Assembly (NCBI GenBank): GCA_007026445.1
Contig: VDMD01000011.1
Coordinates: 372,001 to 436,000, forward strand
Source of the DNA: Schizophyllum amplum
Lineage: Eukaryota; Basidiomycota; Agaricomycetes; Agaricales; Schizophyllaceae
Reading direction: 5' to 3'
Length of the DNA: 64,000 bases
Shown here: positions 1 to 10,869 of the stretch, one piece after another
How the letters are laid out: every line of letters begins with the position of its first letter
How positions within the stretch are numbered: the first letter of the stretch is position 1
Notes under the pieces: model-generated
Database searches by the model: none
What the model saw: only the letters and a program-made list of their open reading frames with translations
What the model was told of the DNA's origin: nothing
Translations under genes and position numbers: made by a program

Positions 1-2398
1 TCGCTGCCTCCCCGTTCTTCGCTGCGTCTCCGTCCTCCCCGCGCGTATCGCCACTAACATGGCACGTCACGCCAAAATACGCTAGCACCGCCGCGCGCGG
101 GTCCCGGTACGCCTGGTGCGCCGCAGCCTGCGGCGGCGCGGTGTACGGGCCCGCGGGGGGCGCCGGACGCTCGGGCTCGTCCGCCCCGCGCGGCTCGTAA
201 TGCGCGAGCACGCCGCGCTCGGGCATGCTCGGCGACGACGGGAGGCTCGAGCTGAGGGGCTGCGCGGGGGCGCTGGCGGCGGCGGCGGCGTTGCGGCTGG
301 GCGTCACGCTGCGCGAGAGCATGGGCATGAACGAGCGGGTGGGGCTCCCGTAGGTGGTGGCGCCCGCGGAGAGGTTGCGGGTGTGGCGCGCGTGGGCGCT
401 GGAGGGGCGGGGTGGGGAGCTTGCCTCGGCGGGCGGCGGTGGTAGGGGCGGTGGTGCCGGTGAGGGCTTGGGGACGGCGAAGGTGAGGGATTGGGCGTGT
501 CGGAGGGGGCGGGGTGCGCTGGCGCCTGGGGCGGGATCGACGCTGCTCTGCCGGTGGACATAGATCCCAAGTTGTGTCGCGCCGTGCGCCGGCTTTCGTT
601 TCGTGACCGCGCTCGTGCTCGTGTTGTTGACCTGTGGCCGATCAGGACATGTGTAGCATAAAAAGCAAATATACGCACCTGGACGTATATATTGAACAAA
701 CTGCCCGCGTACCAGATCGTGCGCGAGTACAGACGGGTCTTCTCCGATAGGAGGTGCACGTCATAGAACTCAACACTGAAGCGCATTGGCGGATATGGAG
801 TGTACTTCGGCGCACCAGGCGGTATCTGCTCTGCAGCGCGGCCCTTGCCCTTCGCGTCGCGGCACGAGTCTATGGGACTCTCGGGGTCGACGAGGCCGAA
901 GAAGCGCTTCATGCCGTGGTCCGTTGATGGCATGTGCGAAGCGCAGACGGTGAAGAGGTCCTCCATCGAAATCGTCTGCGCGCTCTTGCCGTCGAGGCCG
1001 AGGTTGATGTCGCCGACGCGGAAGCTCGAGTCGCCGGTCACCTTCCAGTAGCGGTTACCTGCTGCGCGGGTGGTGTCGGGCTCATGCGTGTTCTGCGTCC
1101 ATACGCGGAGCTCCTTTGTGTTTGGTTCCGTGGGAGAGGTGATCATGTTCCGGAGGATACCTTGGCTCCAGTACGCTTGCTGCAGAACGTGCAAGGGCAC
1201 GTATGGCTTGCCGGTGATCGGCGAAACAAGATTAGAAATTTCGACCAGGTCCTGCATGGGCTAGTACAGTGTCAGTAGATGTATACACGGCGATGATTTC
1301 TCGCACCATATTGGCATAGTAAATGCCCTTCTCGAACAACAGGGCCCACTCCTCCTCCTCTTCCTCGCCATGAGACTGCAGGAGACTGCGTCGGAACTCG
1401 ACGACGTCCTTGGCGAAATGGAATCTGCGCGTCTCGTCCTTGATGAAGAACGTGTCGGACGAGATGAGCGCGCGTAACCAAGAGGGCGACAGGCGACTCC
1501 ATATGTGCAGAGGTCGGTCGGGATGGACCCCAGGGACGGGCGGAGTGTGATCGAGCTCTGGCGCATGCCCGGATGGTGCAGACTTGGCTCGTTCGCGCTT
1601 GCGTGCCATGAGAAAACCGGCATCGTGCTCGAGCGCGAACACGTCCACGCCCCACCGCGCCAGCCACGCCGCACACGCCTCCCCAATCTTGTCGGATATC
1701 GCGCCGTATGTGTGTCTTTCGCCTCCCCCTGCATCTGTCCCGGCCGTATAGCTGTCCAGTGAAGTGGTGGAAGTGACGGACGGCGCGGTAGACGTGTCGA
1801 ACTTTGTGCTCGAGAGCCGGTCGTCCTCATCCTCGTACTCCTCTGCGACGCTCTCTAAACCTACTGCAGGGGGGCCGCTGCCTGCGCGAATGGGGAGGCC
1901 GAGGGCGAAATCAAGATACTGGATGACGGTGTATGGGCCGACGGAGCTGAGGATGGCGGCAAGCGCCCGGGAAGCGATATGTGGGATGGACAGATAGAGC
2001 GTGGTGGCGAGCAAGGAGAGTAAGAAAGCTGGATCTGCGTTCTGGTGGCCATCTGGGGTGGGGGCGCCTGCGCCGAAGTGCAGCGGGGGGCCGCCACCGT
2101 AGAGGCGGGCGAGGCAGAGTCTGCACACGATCAGCGGTATACTCAACGGAGCTCACGGTACTCACTCGAATGCGGCTCTGCTGATGTTGCGGTCGACAAA
2201 GACGAGGTCAACGACATCGCCGTTCTCCTCGACGAAGCCGCCGTCGAAGAGCCCGCGAAAGAATCCGGCCTGGATAAGCACAACCTTGTGCACTCTGTAC
2301 AGCACGTTCCAGGCCGATATCCTGAGCGTCGCATCCGCCGTCCGGCGCTGCAGGAACGACGAGTAGAGGTGTCGCTGGATCTCGTCCGGCGCCGTCAT
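1..2398 (-). CDS. BTB/POZ domain protein (partial, runs off left edge)
   Basis: Exons on the minus strand are complement(join(<1..631, 679..1251, 1289..2120, 2166..2398)). The first ATG is at 2398; an in-frame TTG at 2413 is not a credible start. The N-terminal ~110 residues look like a BTB/POZ fold (ADATLRIS, then YRVHKVVLIQAGFFRGLF), a module for dimerisation or for adaptor roles such as Cullin-3 binding. A middle region follows with an acidic serine-rich patch and a conserved-looking block (IADLVEISNLVSPITGKPY, then FSVEFYDVHLL). The C-terminal exon is rich in Pro, Ala and Ser and stays open to position 1, so the stop lies outside. The 37-nt second intron is unusually short. The overall layout resembles germ cell-less-like BTB proteins, but I cannot name an orthologue. 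The gene is divergent from TRAPPC5, with only 31 bp between start codons. The domain call is fairly secure; function is unknown. Confidence 0.75.
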
Positions 2399-2429
2399 CA
2401 GTGTCGGCGACAAGCCTGTGAAGCACGCG
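2399..2429. promoter_or_regulatory. 31-bp gap between divergent start codons
   Basis: The ATG of the BTB gene (2398, minus) and the ATG of TRAPPC5 (2430, plus) face away from each other with only 31 bp between them. Any shared promoter must therefore lie inside one or both reading frames, or transcripts must overlap at their 5' ends. No TATA-like element is visible in the gap. Confidence 0.5.
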
Positions 2430-3374
2430 ATGGACCGTTCCTCCTACCCCCACCCCCGGCTCTCCATACTTTCCCAGACCTCGTCCGCCGAGCACCTCTC
2501 GCCGACGCCGTCGTCCGCGCGCTTCTCGCTGCCGCCCAAGACGGGCGCGCGGCCCAACATCTATGACCGCAACCTGAACAAGACGCGCATCGCGGAGGTC
2601 TCGCTCTCCGCGTTCGCCTTTCTCTTCTCCGAGCTCGTGCAGTACACGCAGAAGAGAGTCTCGGGCATCAATGACCTCGAGCGGCGGTGAGTGTATGCGG
2701 TCGTTGCGGTCGAGATGCGCTGAGCGTTACGGCAGGCTGAACACCCTTGGGTACCGCGTCGGCACGCGCGTTCTCGAGCTCATGGTCTGGCGCGCAGAGT
2801 CCTCCTCCAAGGCCCCCAAGCGCGAGATCCGCTTCCTCCCCGCGCTCATGACCATCCACACCAACGTTTGGCGCGCCGTCTTTGGCAAGCCCGCAGACGC
2901 GATCGAGAAGAGCGTCGAGAACGCGGACGAATGTGCGTTTCAGCGCCCCCCATTCCCTCTTCCACTCACTCGCCCGCAGACATGATCATCGACAACGATC
3001 CGCCCATCGAGAGGAGCATATCGGTTCCCCGAGACATGTCGCAACTTAGCTGTTCTTCGTTCACCGCAGGCATAGTTGAAGCTGTGTTGGACGGCCTAGG
3101 ATTCGTGAGTACCCGATGTTCTCACCAGACCTGGAGCAAGCGATACGATCCACACGTCGATTGAGTGGCATACCACTCGATTGGTCCGTCGTCTTTCGTT
3201 TGCATGCGGCCATCCCGGGACCGTTGTCTGCTTGGCTACGTCGCTAACATATCTTTGCAGCCCGCGCGAGTCACCTCACATAATACGCCCACAGCGCAGT
3301 ACCCGAATCGCACGACCATTCTCATCAAACTTGAGCCGTCAGTTTTGGAGAGGGAGGAGTTGATGAAGACATGA
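2430..3374 (+). CDS. TRAPP complex subunit 5 (Trs31/TRAPPC5)
   Basis: Exons are join(2430..2686, 2736..2932, 2980..3104, 3261..3374), giving 230 residues. TRAPPC5/Trs31 is a core subunit of the TRAPP complexes, which act as Ypt1/Rab1 exchange factors and tethers for ER-Golgi and Golgi traffic. The body matches the family throughout: IYDRNLNKTRIAEVSLSAF, then SELVQYTQKRV, RLNTLGYRVGTRVLEL, FLPALMTIHTNVW, and a C-terminal half with SCSSFTAGIVEAVLDGLGF and TTILIKLEPSVLERE. About 50 Ser/Pro-rich residues precede the core. I chose ATG 2430 because upstream in-frame GTG 2418 is not a normal eukaryotic start. Intron 3 (156 nt) is longer than the other two (49 and 47 nt). Family assignment is strong; the start is slightly uncertain because the divergent BTB start is so close. 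Confidence 0.93.
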
Positions 3375-3712
3375 GAGCTGGATCTTTATGAGCTCAACTT
3401 GTCCTGTGGTTGTACTTTTATTCTGGTAACCTTCCTTACCAATGCTGGCTCTTGAATGTGGCACGCTGATCATCCGACGAGCGGTGGTGAAACAATCGAC
3501 TTCCTGGGTATTTACTGGCATACATCAACCCAAATGGCAGTCTGAGGGTATTGATGTTGGATCGCTCCCGGCAGCAGGCACGATGTACGTATATTGCACA
3601 ATGAGGAAGGAAAGCAACTATTTTACTGGAGCAATCGATGTGCATACCAGATTTACAAAATCAAGAAACAAAAATGGGAGCGATGAGTCTCAGGCCTTCA
3701 GAAACTTTGGTT

Positions 3713-4751
3713 TCACCACGCGAACATCGTCTTCATCATCTCCGTCTTTTTCTCCATTTCCTTGGCTTTCTCCACGAGAAGCAGACGCCGCTCTTCGAAT
3801 GCCTACGCAGTGATGAGCCCAAAGTCCGTACAGTATACTGGATTGTCAATGGAGGACATACCTTGAGCAAGTTTTTTTCCGCTTCGATACCGAGCTCGGC
3901 CGTTCGCTTCATAACGTCCTGAATGTACCCTCAGCATCATGCGCGTCACAATAAAAGAACACATAAAACACACCAGCGTATCATCCTTGTGCGCGTCGGG
4001 TTCAGGTCTCGGAGGGCCAGCGCCAGCGCCCTGCCCTTGCCGGCCTGCCTGTCCTTCCTGGGCTGCCTGACCTTGCTGCCCTGCCTGTCCTTGCTGCCCT
4101 GCCAGACCTTGCTCATGGCGAAAAGGGGCCCGGCGAATAGTGACTGCGCCAGGTTCTTGCGAAGCCCGAGACGGTTCACCTATTTGTGTGGCTTGCTGCT
4201 GCTTGGATCTGACGTTGCGTTTGGTACGACTACCGCTGGCTGTCCCGCTTCCACCGGCATGGCAGGGTCTCTCCGTCGCGTTGCGTTCCGGCGGCGGCGC
4301 GGGCGAGCGCTCAGCTCGCCGCTTTCCCAGGCGTACGGTTTCTCGCTGGCCGTCGCCGGTATGATCGTTGGCGTCCTCATCGTCCGTGTCCGCCTCTCGG
4401 GCCCTGGTGGTGTTTGGGTCAGGATGTTTCGTCGTGTTACAGAGCGTTCGCATTTTGTTGGCCTCTCGCCGCGCATGTTCAGGTGCGCCGCAGGGGCAGG
4501 GGAATTTTCGCGTGACGGGGTCGCGCCGCACTATTACATGCTTGTCTGTCGCGTAGGGTAAGAGATGGACATCGAACAACGAGTGAGAATGCAGGTTACT
4601 TACCTTTACCACCGAACGGGACACTCACTTCCATCTGGTGGTAGCGTCTACCGTGTCGCGCCTTTGCGGTGTCGAAGTTACTCCTCGCTATGTCCCTGGG
4701 CCAATACGGCTTCGGGCAGTTAGCAGCCTTGCACACGATGATCGGTTGCAT
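3713..4751 (-). CDS. Uncharacterised 288-aa protein with GQ-rich repeat region
   Basis: Exons are complement(join(3713..3802, 3862..3918, 3974..4545, 4604..4751)), 867 nt in one frame. I do not recognise the family. The N-terminus has spaced cysteines (CKAANC near residue 7 and PCPCG near 70) and basic stretches, suggesting a small metal-binding or nucleic-acid-binding module. The middle is hydrophilic, Arg/Ser/Thr/Pro-rich and probably disordered. It contains a short imperfect repeat of the type AGQQGQ (positions about 4027-4110 in DNA). The last two exons encode a charged amphipathic helix (AELGIEAEKNLLK, EERRLLLVEKAKEMEKK), probably a coiled coil. A likely 5' UTR intron spans about 4762-4817. 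The repeats and lack of a known domain suggest a lineage-restricted protein. The gene model is well supported by phase; function is unknown. Confidence 0.7.
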
Positions 4752-5322
4752 CTCGCTGGTCCCTAAGAGTGAATTTCAGTCAGCTCTTATGACCATTGCC
4801 CAGGGATCGCCCACTCACTTCGGGCGATATCTTAGGTCTCAATGAAGATGGCGGGAAGACGCAACGGTTGATTTACGGCCGAAAAGAGTCGCTCTTGGGC
4901 GTGGTGTTTGTGCGGCTCCGGCGGCGCCTGGCCATCAGCTGGCTATTCAAGATTGGCATGATCTGCGCGGCGGGTCCAGACTACATCGAAGCGTAAGTGG
5001 TGGCAAGAGCAGACCTGTCAACGGCGCAGCTCGCGAGGACAAAGCCCCTACTTGGGCTCCTTACACACTTGCACGGTGGGTGTTTCTTTGTGGAGCCGCG
5101 TGCGCTCGCGGCCGTTGCCGAACAAGGACAAACAAGTTCAACCTGCTTTTGAGCTCGCCATGTTATCCTTCGTCGTACCTCCTAGACTAAGATCGCATGA
5201 ACTTCCCGATATGTTAGATGATTTCCCTTGTACTGCTCTCTTCTGCTCGGACATCTTCTGGCCTGGCGACCCATCTCTGAGAACCACTGATCTATGATCT
5301 AGCACCTTGACCCACAACCACC
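4752..5322. other. Intergenic region between divergent genes
   Basis: About 570 bp between the starts of the unknown GQ-repeat gene (-) and the DUF952 gene (+). It holds the probable 5' UTR and UTR intron of the former. Small ORFs here have no recognisable content. It presumably contains both promoters; no obvious TATA box is seen. Confidence 0.5.
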
Positions 5323-5792
5323 ATGTCCTCCGACGTACCGACCTACCTCTACAAGCTCGTCCCCTCCTCCGCGCCCGTCCCCGAGCCGTCTGCCCTCCCG
5401 GACGTGCTCCCCCTCAGCGACCTGGACGCCCAGTCGGGCTTCATCCACCTCTCTACGGCGCCCCAGATCGCAGGCACCCTGAAGCACTTCTTCGCGGACG
5501 AGGCGCACGTGTATGTGCTGAAGCTCAGCTGGGCGAAGGTGGCGGACAAGATACGGTGGGAGAGTCCGGATGCGAAGGGTACGTGGGTATATGGATAAGG
5601 TGTGATGTGATGAGGAGAGGACTGACAAGAGAAATGAAAGTGTGCGGACCGCGGCCGGATGAGGGGTTGTTTCCGCACTTGTACAATGGGCCCAAGCTGG
5701 GGAAAGAGGAGGTCGAGGACGTTGCGCGGTGGGAGAAGGGCGAGAATTGGGACGAGGCTCTTGAGAAGGCGCATTCTTGGCTCGTGTACTGA
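5323..5792 (+). CDS. DUF952 family protein
   Basis: Exons are join(5323..5578, 5641..5792), 135 residues, with the start at an ATG in the context ACC-ATG. The sequence fits the DUF952 family from end to end: YLYKLVP at the start, DAQSGFIHLSTAPQIAGTL, a tract ending VYVLKLSW, then EGLFPHLYN near the C-terminus and a final amphipathic helix. DUF952 proteins occur widely in bacteria and fungi and are about this length; their biochemical role is not established to my knowledge. The single intron (62 nt) has GTACGT and AAAG borders. The gene converges with SRP68, the two stop codons lying about 90 bp apart. Confidence 0.9.
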
Positions 5793-5883
5793 AGATTGTG
5801 TTGCGAGTGACCACACGAAGCAGAAGAATGAGAATAACATGTAACAACCCGACCATACATTGGATAAACAGCGCTTCAATTGT

Positions 5884-7927
5884 CTAACTGCGTCCCCACC
5901 ACCCGCCAAGCAGGCTACTGAGCCCACCGCGCTGCGGCGCCGACGCCTGCTCGTGCCCCTCCACCGGCGTCTGCGGCCGCTCCTCAATCTGCTCCTTCGA
6001 CTTCGTCGTCGTCTCCGCAGCCGGCACCTCCTCCCTCACCGGCGGCTCCTTCCCCGCCCTCGCATACATCTTCTCAACATCGTACGGCACGTAGTTCATC
6101 GCGATATCGAAGAACACGGGTTTCTTGTGCGTCTTGTGCGCGGAAAGGTTGAGGGAGCCGCCGTTGTAGGCGTACCAGTCGCGCTTGTACTTGAGCGCGT
6201 CTTTGGCGAGGGCGGCGTCGAGGGCGTCGAGGTCGTCTGGAGGGAGGTCGACGGAGGTGGAGGAGGCGGCTTCGGGGTCGGCGAGTTGTTGGCGGGCTTC
6301 GCGGATGTGGATGTTGGCGTGCTGGAGGAGGCTGAGGGCTTCTGCGTACTTCTTCAGCGGTGCATAGCAGCGGGAGAGATACAGGCATCTTGTGGATGTC
6401 AGCAATTTGAGCGGTAGGCGGACCATAGGACGGACCTCCTGGCCTTCGAGTAAGAAAGCTTTGCGTCGACGACGGCGGCAACGCCCGGGCTGTCATCCAC
6501 GATGCTCAGTGTGCGCATCTGGGTCAGGCTCTGCACGATTGTGTCCAGCATCTTGACGACAGCAGGGTAGAGCCTGCCGTCGATCGGAGGGGACGGATCC
6601 TTCGACTTGGAAGTGCGGTCTGAGGCCAGGAGCGACGATAACAAAAGCACGTCGCGATGGATGCGTCGGCTGAGAAGCTGGAACAGGATGTAGTCGTGCA
6701 CGAATTGCATATCGGGCGTCGAGGTGGATGTACTAGCGCCCCTTAGCTGTATAGAAAAGTCAGCCCATGAATTTTGTAGCCGAGTGATTCATACCTGCTG
6801 CGCCTCCGACAGCTTTCTCGCCAGCTCCTCTGCATCACTGAGGGCTGCCAGAACGTGGTCGTACGCCGCCACGTTCTTTTTCGAGGATCCCTTCTTGGAG
6901 GCGGCAAGCCGCGTCTCCGCATCCTGCACCTTCAGAAGCGCGTCGACGAGCTCAGGGTTGCGGATGGGTACAGGCTCGCCCTCCCACTCCGGCTCCTTCA
7001 GCTTGTATCGGTTGTTATGGGCGCCAGATGCCTCGGCTTCCAACTTGAGCTTCTGCAGCACGGCGCTGCACCCCTCCACATACTCGTTCCTGTTCTGCAC
7101 ACCAAGCTCGGCGACGATGGCGTCGACGTCGTAGGACTTCTCGCGCCCGAGCTCGTGAGCGCAGTAGCGTATCTCCGGCCCGATCGAGTCTGAGAACAAT
7201 GTCGCGAGCGCCTGGTCGCGGCTGGTGCTCGCGGTGGCGACAAGCTCGTCAAGTAGGCTGCGGGCGACGGCCAGCTGGACGAGGGCGTCGTCGAACTGCT
7301 CGCGATAGCGCAGGGTGCGCCCGTTGAGGACGAGGGTGTAGACGGAGGCCTGAACCATGGCGTCCGCGGAGAGACGATCGGCGGCGTAGAGCGTCTGGCA
7401 GTGAGAGAGGAGCTGTGTAGACCAGTGGAGAGCGCGGCGGAAGCGGCCGGCAGCGCTGTGGCGCAGGGTGCTGGCCTTGTCCGCGTTCGCGGGTTGGAGG
7501 GAGGAGGTGAACAGTTCCTGGCCGTACGCCCATGCGCGTTCTGCTTCGCAGAGCAGTAGCTCGAGACTGATTTGTTAACATGAAGTCATACATGGGATGA
7601 AGGGGGTGCTCACTGTCCCTCCTTCATGTTATCGCTCACGAGCGGGGGAAGTTTCTTGAAGTCGCGCCCCTTGCCGTGCGTCATCTTCAGCGTCGAGCGA
7701 AGCCGATGGGTTCTGTTCGCGCAGTGCTTGCTGGGGAACTATGTGAGGAGAGGGTGTAGAATATCGGAATGCGCATATACTCACCGATATCGAGCATAAT
7801 CGTTGTATCGTAACCCGTACGCATTTCGCTGCTCGTTCGCGAGCTGCAGCGCTGCTTTGCGTCAGATCCTTCCTTTGCAACTGGCATGCAAGAGCATACC
7901 TCTGAATGTTAGTTTCTTGTCGGACAT
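5884..7927 (-). CDS. Signal recognition particle subunit SRP68
   Basis: Exons are complement(join(5884..6388, 6436..6746, 6795..7566, 7614..7730, 7785..7851, 7900..7927)), 599 residues. SRP68 is the large RNA-binding subunit that, with SRP72, binds the SRP RNA in the cytosolic particle that targets nascent secretory proteins to the ER. The RNA-binding N-terminal block is clear: ALQLANEQRNAYGLRYNDY, KHCANRTHRLRSTLKMTHG, then HLELLLCEAERAWAYGQEL. Later helical TPR-like stretches (RTLRYREQFDDALVQLAVA, RRCLYLSRCYAPLKKYAEAL) are typical of the family. The first exon is only 28 nt (MSDKKLTFR), recovered because it restores frame into the conserved ALQL segment. Length matches fungal SRP68. The C-terminus ends in a Gly/Trp-rich tail. 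The gene is divergent from Get3 by 118 bp. Confidence 0.93.
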
Positions 7928-8045
7928 TCTGGAAATCGGAGGGGGATGCTAGAGGGCTCTAGCGCTTTCCGGCGTTCAGACGACGTGGCAGGATCAAGGC
8001 TGCTGAAAAGGCGCGATCGCTGCTTGTACCGCGTCTATCACCATC

Positions 8046-9508
8046 ATGGCCGACGACTTGCTGCCGCCAACACTCCAGAATGTGCTGGACCAGACATCTT
8101 TGAAGTGGATCTTCTGTGGTGCGTGCGCATGATACGGGCTCATCGACTGCCGCTAACACGAATGCGCAGGAGGAAAGGGTGGCGTAGGCGCGTGTCTCTG
8201 ACCGAACGGACGCGACGCGACGCTCACAGTGTGGTACAGGCAAGACTACGACCTCCTGCTCCTTGGCAATCCAGCTAGCTGCATGCCGGGAGAACGTCCT
8301 ACTCATCGTGCGTAGTCCTGAATAGACGCGCGTGCACTCAGTCACGGCGCATGCTCCAGTCCACAGATCCCGCGCACAACCTCTCAGATGCCTTCGGGCA
8401 GAAGTTCGGCAAGGACGCGACCAAGGTCAACGGCTTTGACAACCTCCATGCTATGGAGATCGACCCCAACAGCTCGATCCAGGAGATGGTGGAGAACTGT
8501 ACGTCGTGCGCACTCTTATCCCTCGTCCGCTTCTGACGAGCAGTACAGCGGACAACAACGGCATGATGGGCAGCATGATGCAGGATCTAGCCTACAGTAT
8601 ACCGGGTGTAGACGAGGCGATGGGATTTGCGGAGGTTATGAAGTGCGTAAGGCTTTCGTTTCGGTCTTGCAAGCATGCTGACCTTGGAATAGACACGTCA
8701 AGTCAATGGAGTTCTCGGTGATCGTGTTTGACACAGCACCTACTGGGCACACATTGCGCTTCCTCTCTTTCCCCAGCGTTTTGGAGAACGCGCTAGGGAA
8801 GCTCAGCACGCTCGGAACTCGCTTTGGGCCCATGATCAACCAGGTCAGTATATTTCAAGCCATTCATCAGTTCGCTTTACTCATTGATTGGCCAGTTCTC
8901 CAGCATGATGGGTGGCGAGGCAGCTTCACCAGAAGACATGTTTGCCAAGCTCGACGAGATGCGGGCCACCATCACTGAAGTCAACACACAATTCAAGGAT
9001 CCCGTACGTCTACGTCTCATCCCCAATTCGTGTCCATTTTTGCTTACCCCACTATAGGAAAAGACCACCTTCATCTGTGTCTGCATTTCCGAGTTCCTCT
9101 CGCTCTACGAGACGGAGCGCTTGGTGCAGGAACTCACCACCTACGGCATCGACACGCACAACATCGTCGTCAATCAGTTGCTTTTCCCGAAGAAAAGTGC
9201 GTTTGTCCTTCCCTTGAAGTTGTATTACCATCCATATTCCCTACGGCGAATTTTTTGCGGCGAATTCTTTGCGGCGCATCCTTTGCTCCATTTCATTGTA
9301 CTGACGTCCACCGACAGCCTCCAACTGCGAGCACTGCACCGTTCGGTACAAGATGCAGCAGAAATACCTTACGGAAGCACACGAGCTCTACGACGAATTT
9401 TTCCACATCGTCAAGCTCCCGCTGCTCACAGAGGAGGTCCGCGGGCCGGAGAAGTTGAAGGAGTTCAGCCAGCTGCTGGTCACGCCGTATGAGCCCATCG
9501 ACGAGTGA
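8046..9508 (+). CDS. GET3: ATPase Get3 (tail-anchored protein targeting factor)
   Basis: Exons are join(8046..8118, 8170..8187, 8240..8307, 8360..8498, 8549..8642, 8693..8843, 8896..9003, 9058..9196, 9318..9508), 326 residues. Get3 is the cytosolic homodimeric ATPase that shields tail-anchored membrane proteins and hands them to the Get1/Get2 receptor at the ER. Visible hallmarks are the deviant Walker A KGGVGKTT (around residues 26-33), the switch segment [12 protein letters not shown], the [10 protein letters not shown] motif, and the zinc-binding CEHC pair near the C-terminus. Exon 2 is an 18-nt microexon. Intron 2 (8188-8239) must be read as a GC-AG intron to give the canonical P-loop; a GT-AG alternative gives an altered loop. 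Length equals the usual ~320-350 residues. Assignment is very secure. Confidence 0.96.
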
Positions 9509-10869
9509 TTCGGACGAGCAGGGGGTGCCCGCCGGAGCGATTGCCAGCGGACGACTCAGGTCAAGGGTGACTTGAGCCAGGTCGTGGGTGAGGTCATGGG
9601 TGGCCGCGCCAGGTATCCGATTTGTGGCAAGAGCAAGTAGAGAGGACGCATAAGGGTACAGGCAGGGAACGGAAGGCGCAGTGTATCATTATTTCCATAA
9701 ACGGGAAATTGCTTTGTTCAGGACGTTTTTGGGCCACAAGGGCTGCCTGAAATGGCAACTCCGATAATTGGCATCATGCGTCATCATGACGCAGAGCGGA
9801 AGCGAAAGCTCGGCTTTTGCCGGGCGATGTTCGACTTCGTGACCGACCTCGTCGAGTCGCCCAAGCTTTCATTGGAACTCTTTGGAAGCGCCGACACTCT
9901 TGCACGCAGGAACGAAGTTTGAATCAGAAGGCTCGGCGACTCAGCACCCTGTTCTCAGCGGCAGTCCGCATCCGGCCTGCGACCGGCGACCGGCTTGACG
10001 ATCACTTGGCCTCTGAACGTGTCTGACTGTCAGAGGAAGTCCTTCTGTCCTTGCCGACGCCTCGTGAGGTAGAGCTACGTTCGCCTTTGGGCGCTCAAGG
10101 CGAGCGCGACCGTCAACGAGAAAAACTCCTTCAAGGTCACTCCGATACGAACTCCGCCAAGACATCCCAAGTGCTGTAACAGTACAGTGTATGTATCGGC
10201 GCCATGATTCCGGCATCCGTTTCGTTCGGAGGCCGTTATGATCTTTGGGGTCTTCTGATCTACTCACTGGACCCCACCAGGTATATACAGAAGTGCTCGG
10301 CGGCTATATGCATGCGGCGTTGTCCCCATAAGTCAACGCCTTTCTATCCCGCTGTACCGAGCTGCACAATTCTTACCATGAGACCAGATCTGTAACAGCG
10401 GGCGGACAAGGCCGGGCTCATCGACGAGCAGCTGCACATTGCGCGTGGAATAGTACTGTCCTCGGCAACATAATACCTCGTTTCTGGGCCCCGGTTCGGA
10501 GTCGGCGGACTCTGCCAGAGCGGCATTCGAAGCAGAGGAGGCTCAGAATCTTGCGTGGAATTGACAGAACCAGCAAACAGGGGCTAAATAAATAAACCAT
10601 GATACAGGTGCGCAGATGTGTATACTACAGTGAGAGCGGAGCGATGCGCACCGCATTCCCGGGGTACGACACAGGGAGCAGGGGATAGGTATCCAGATAC
10701 TGTACAAGCAAGATGCGAGAGCATAAACCAAGATATATAGGACAGCGAGGTCGTGAAGATCGTAAGCGCGGAGGAGGGCATCGCTTCGGGACTGAGAGCA
10801 GCGAGAAGAAGGGAAAAGAAATGTGTCTAGAATGGAAGGGAAGCACATCGCGAGAGGGAGGTAGCGAAT
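9509..10869. other. Convergent intergenic region
   Basis: About 1.36 kb between the 3' ends of Get3 and the C2H2 gene. It contains only short, low-quality ORFs with no family resemblance, and I saw no RNA gene, repeat array or transposon signature. The start should hold the Get3 3' UTR. Confidence 0.5.

Noticed and set aside
304..631. Reading straight through the third BTB intron to a stop at 304
   Set aside because: That frame gives repetitive Ser/Pro/His sequence. Removing the 47-nt GTGCGT...CACAG intron gives a smoother continuation (QLGIYVHRQSS) that stays open to the edge.
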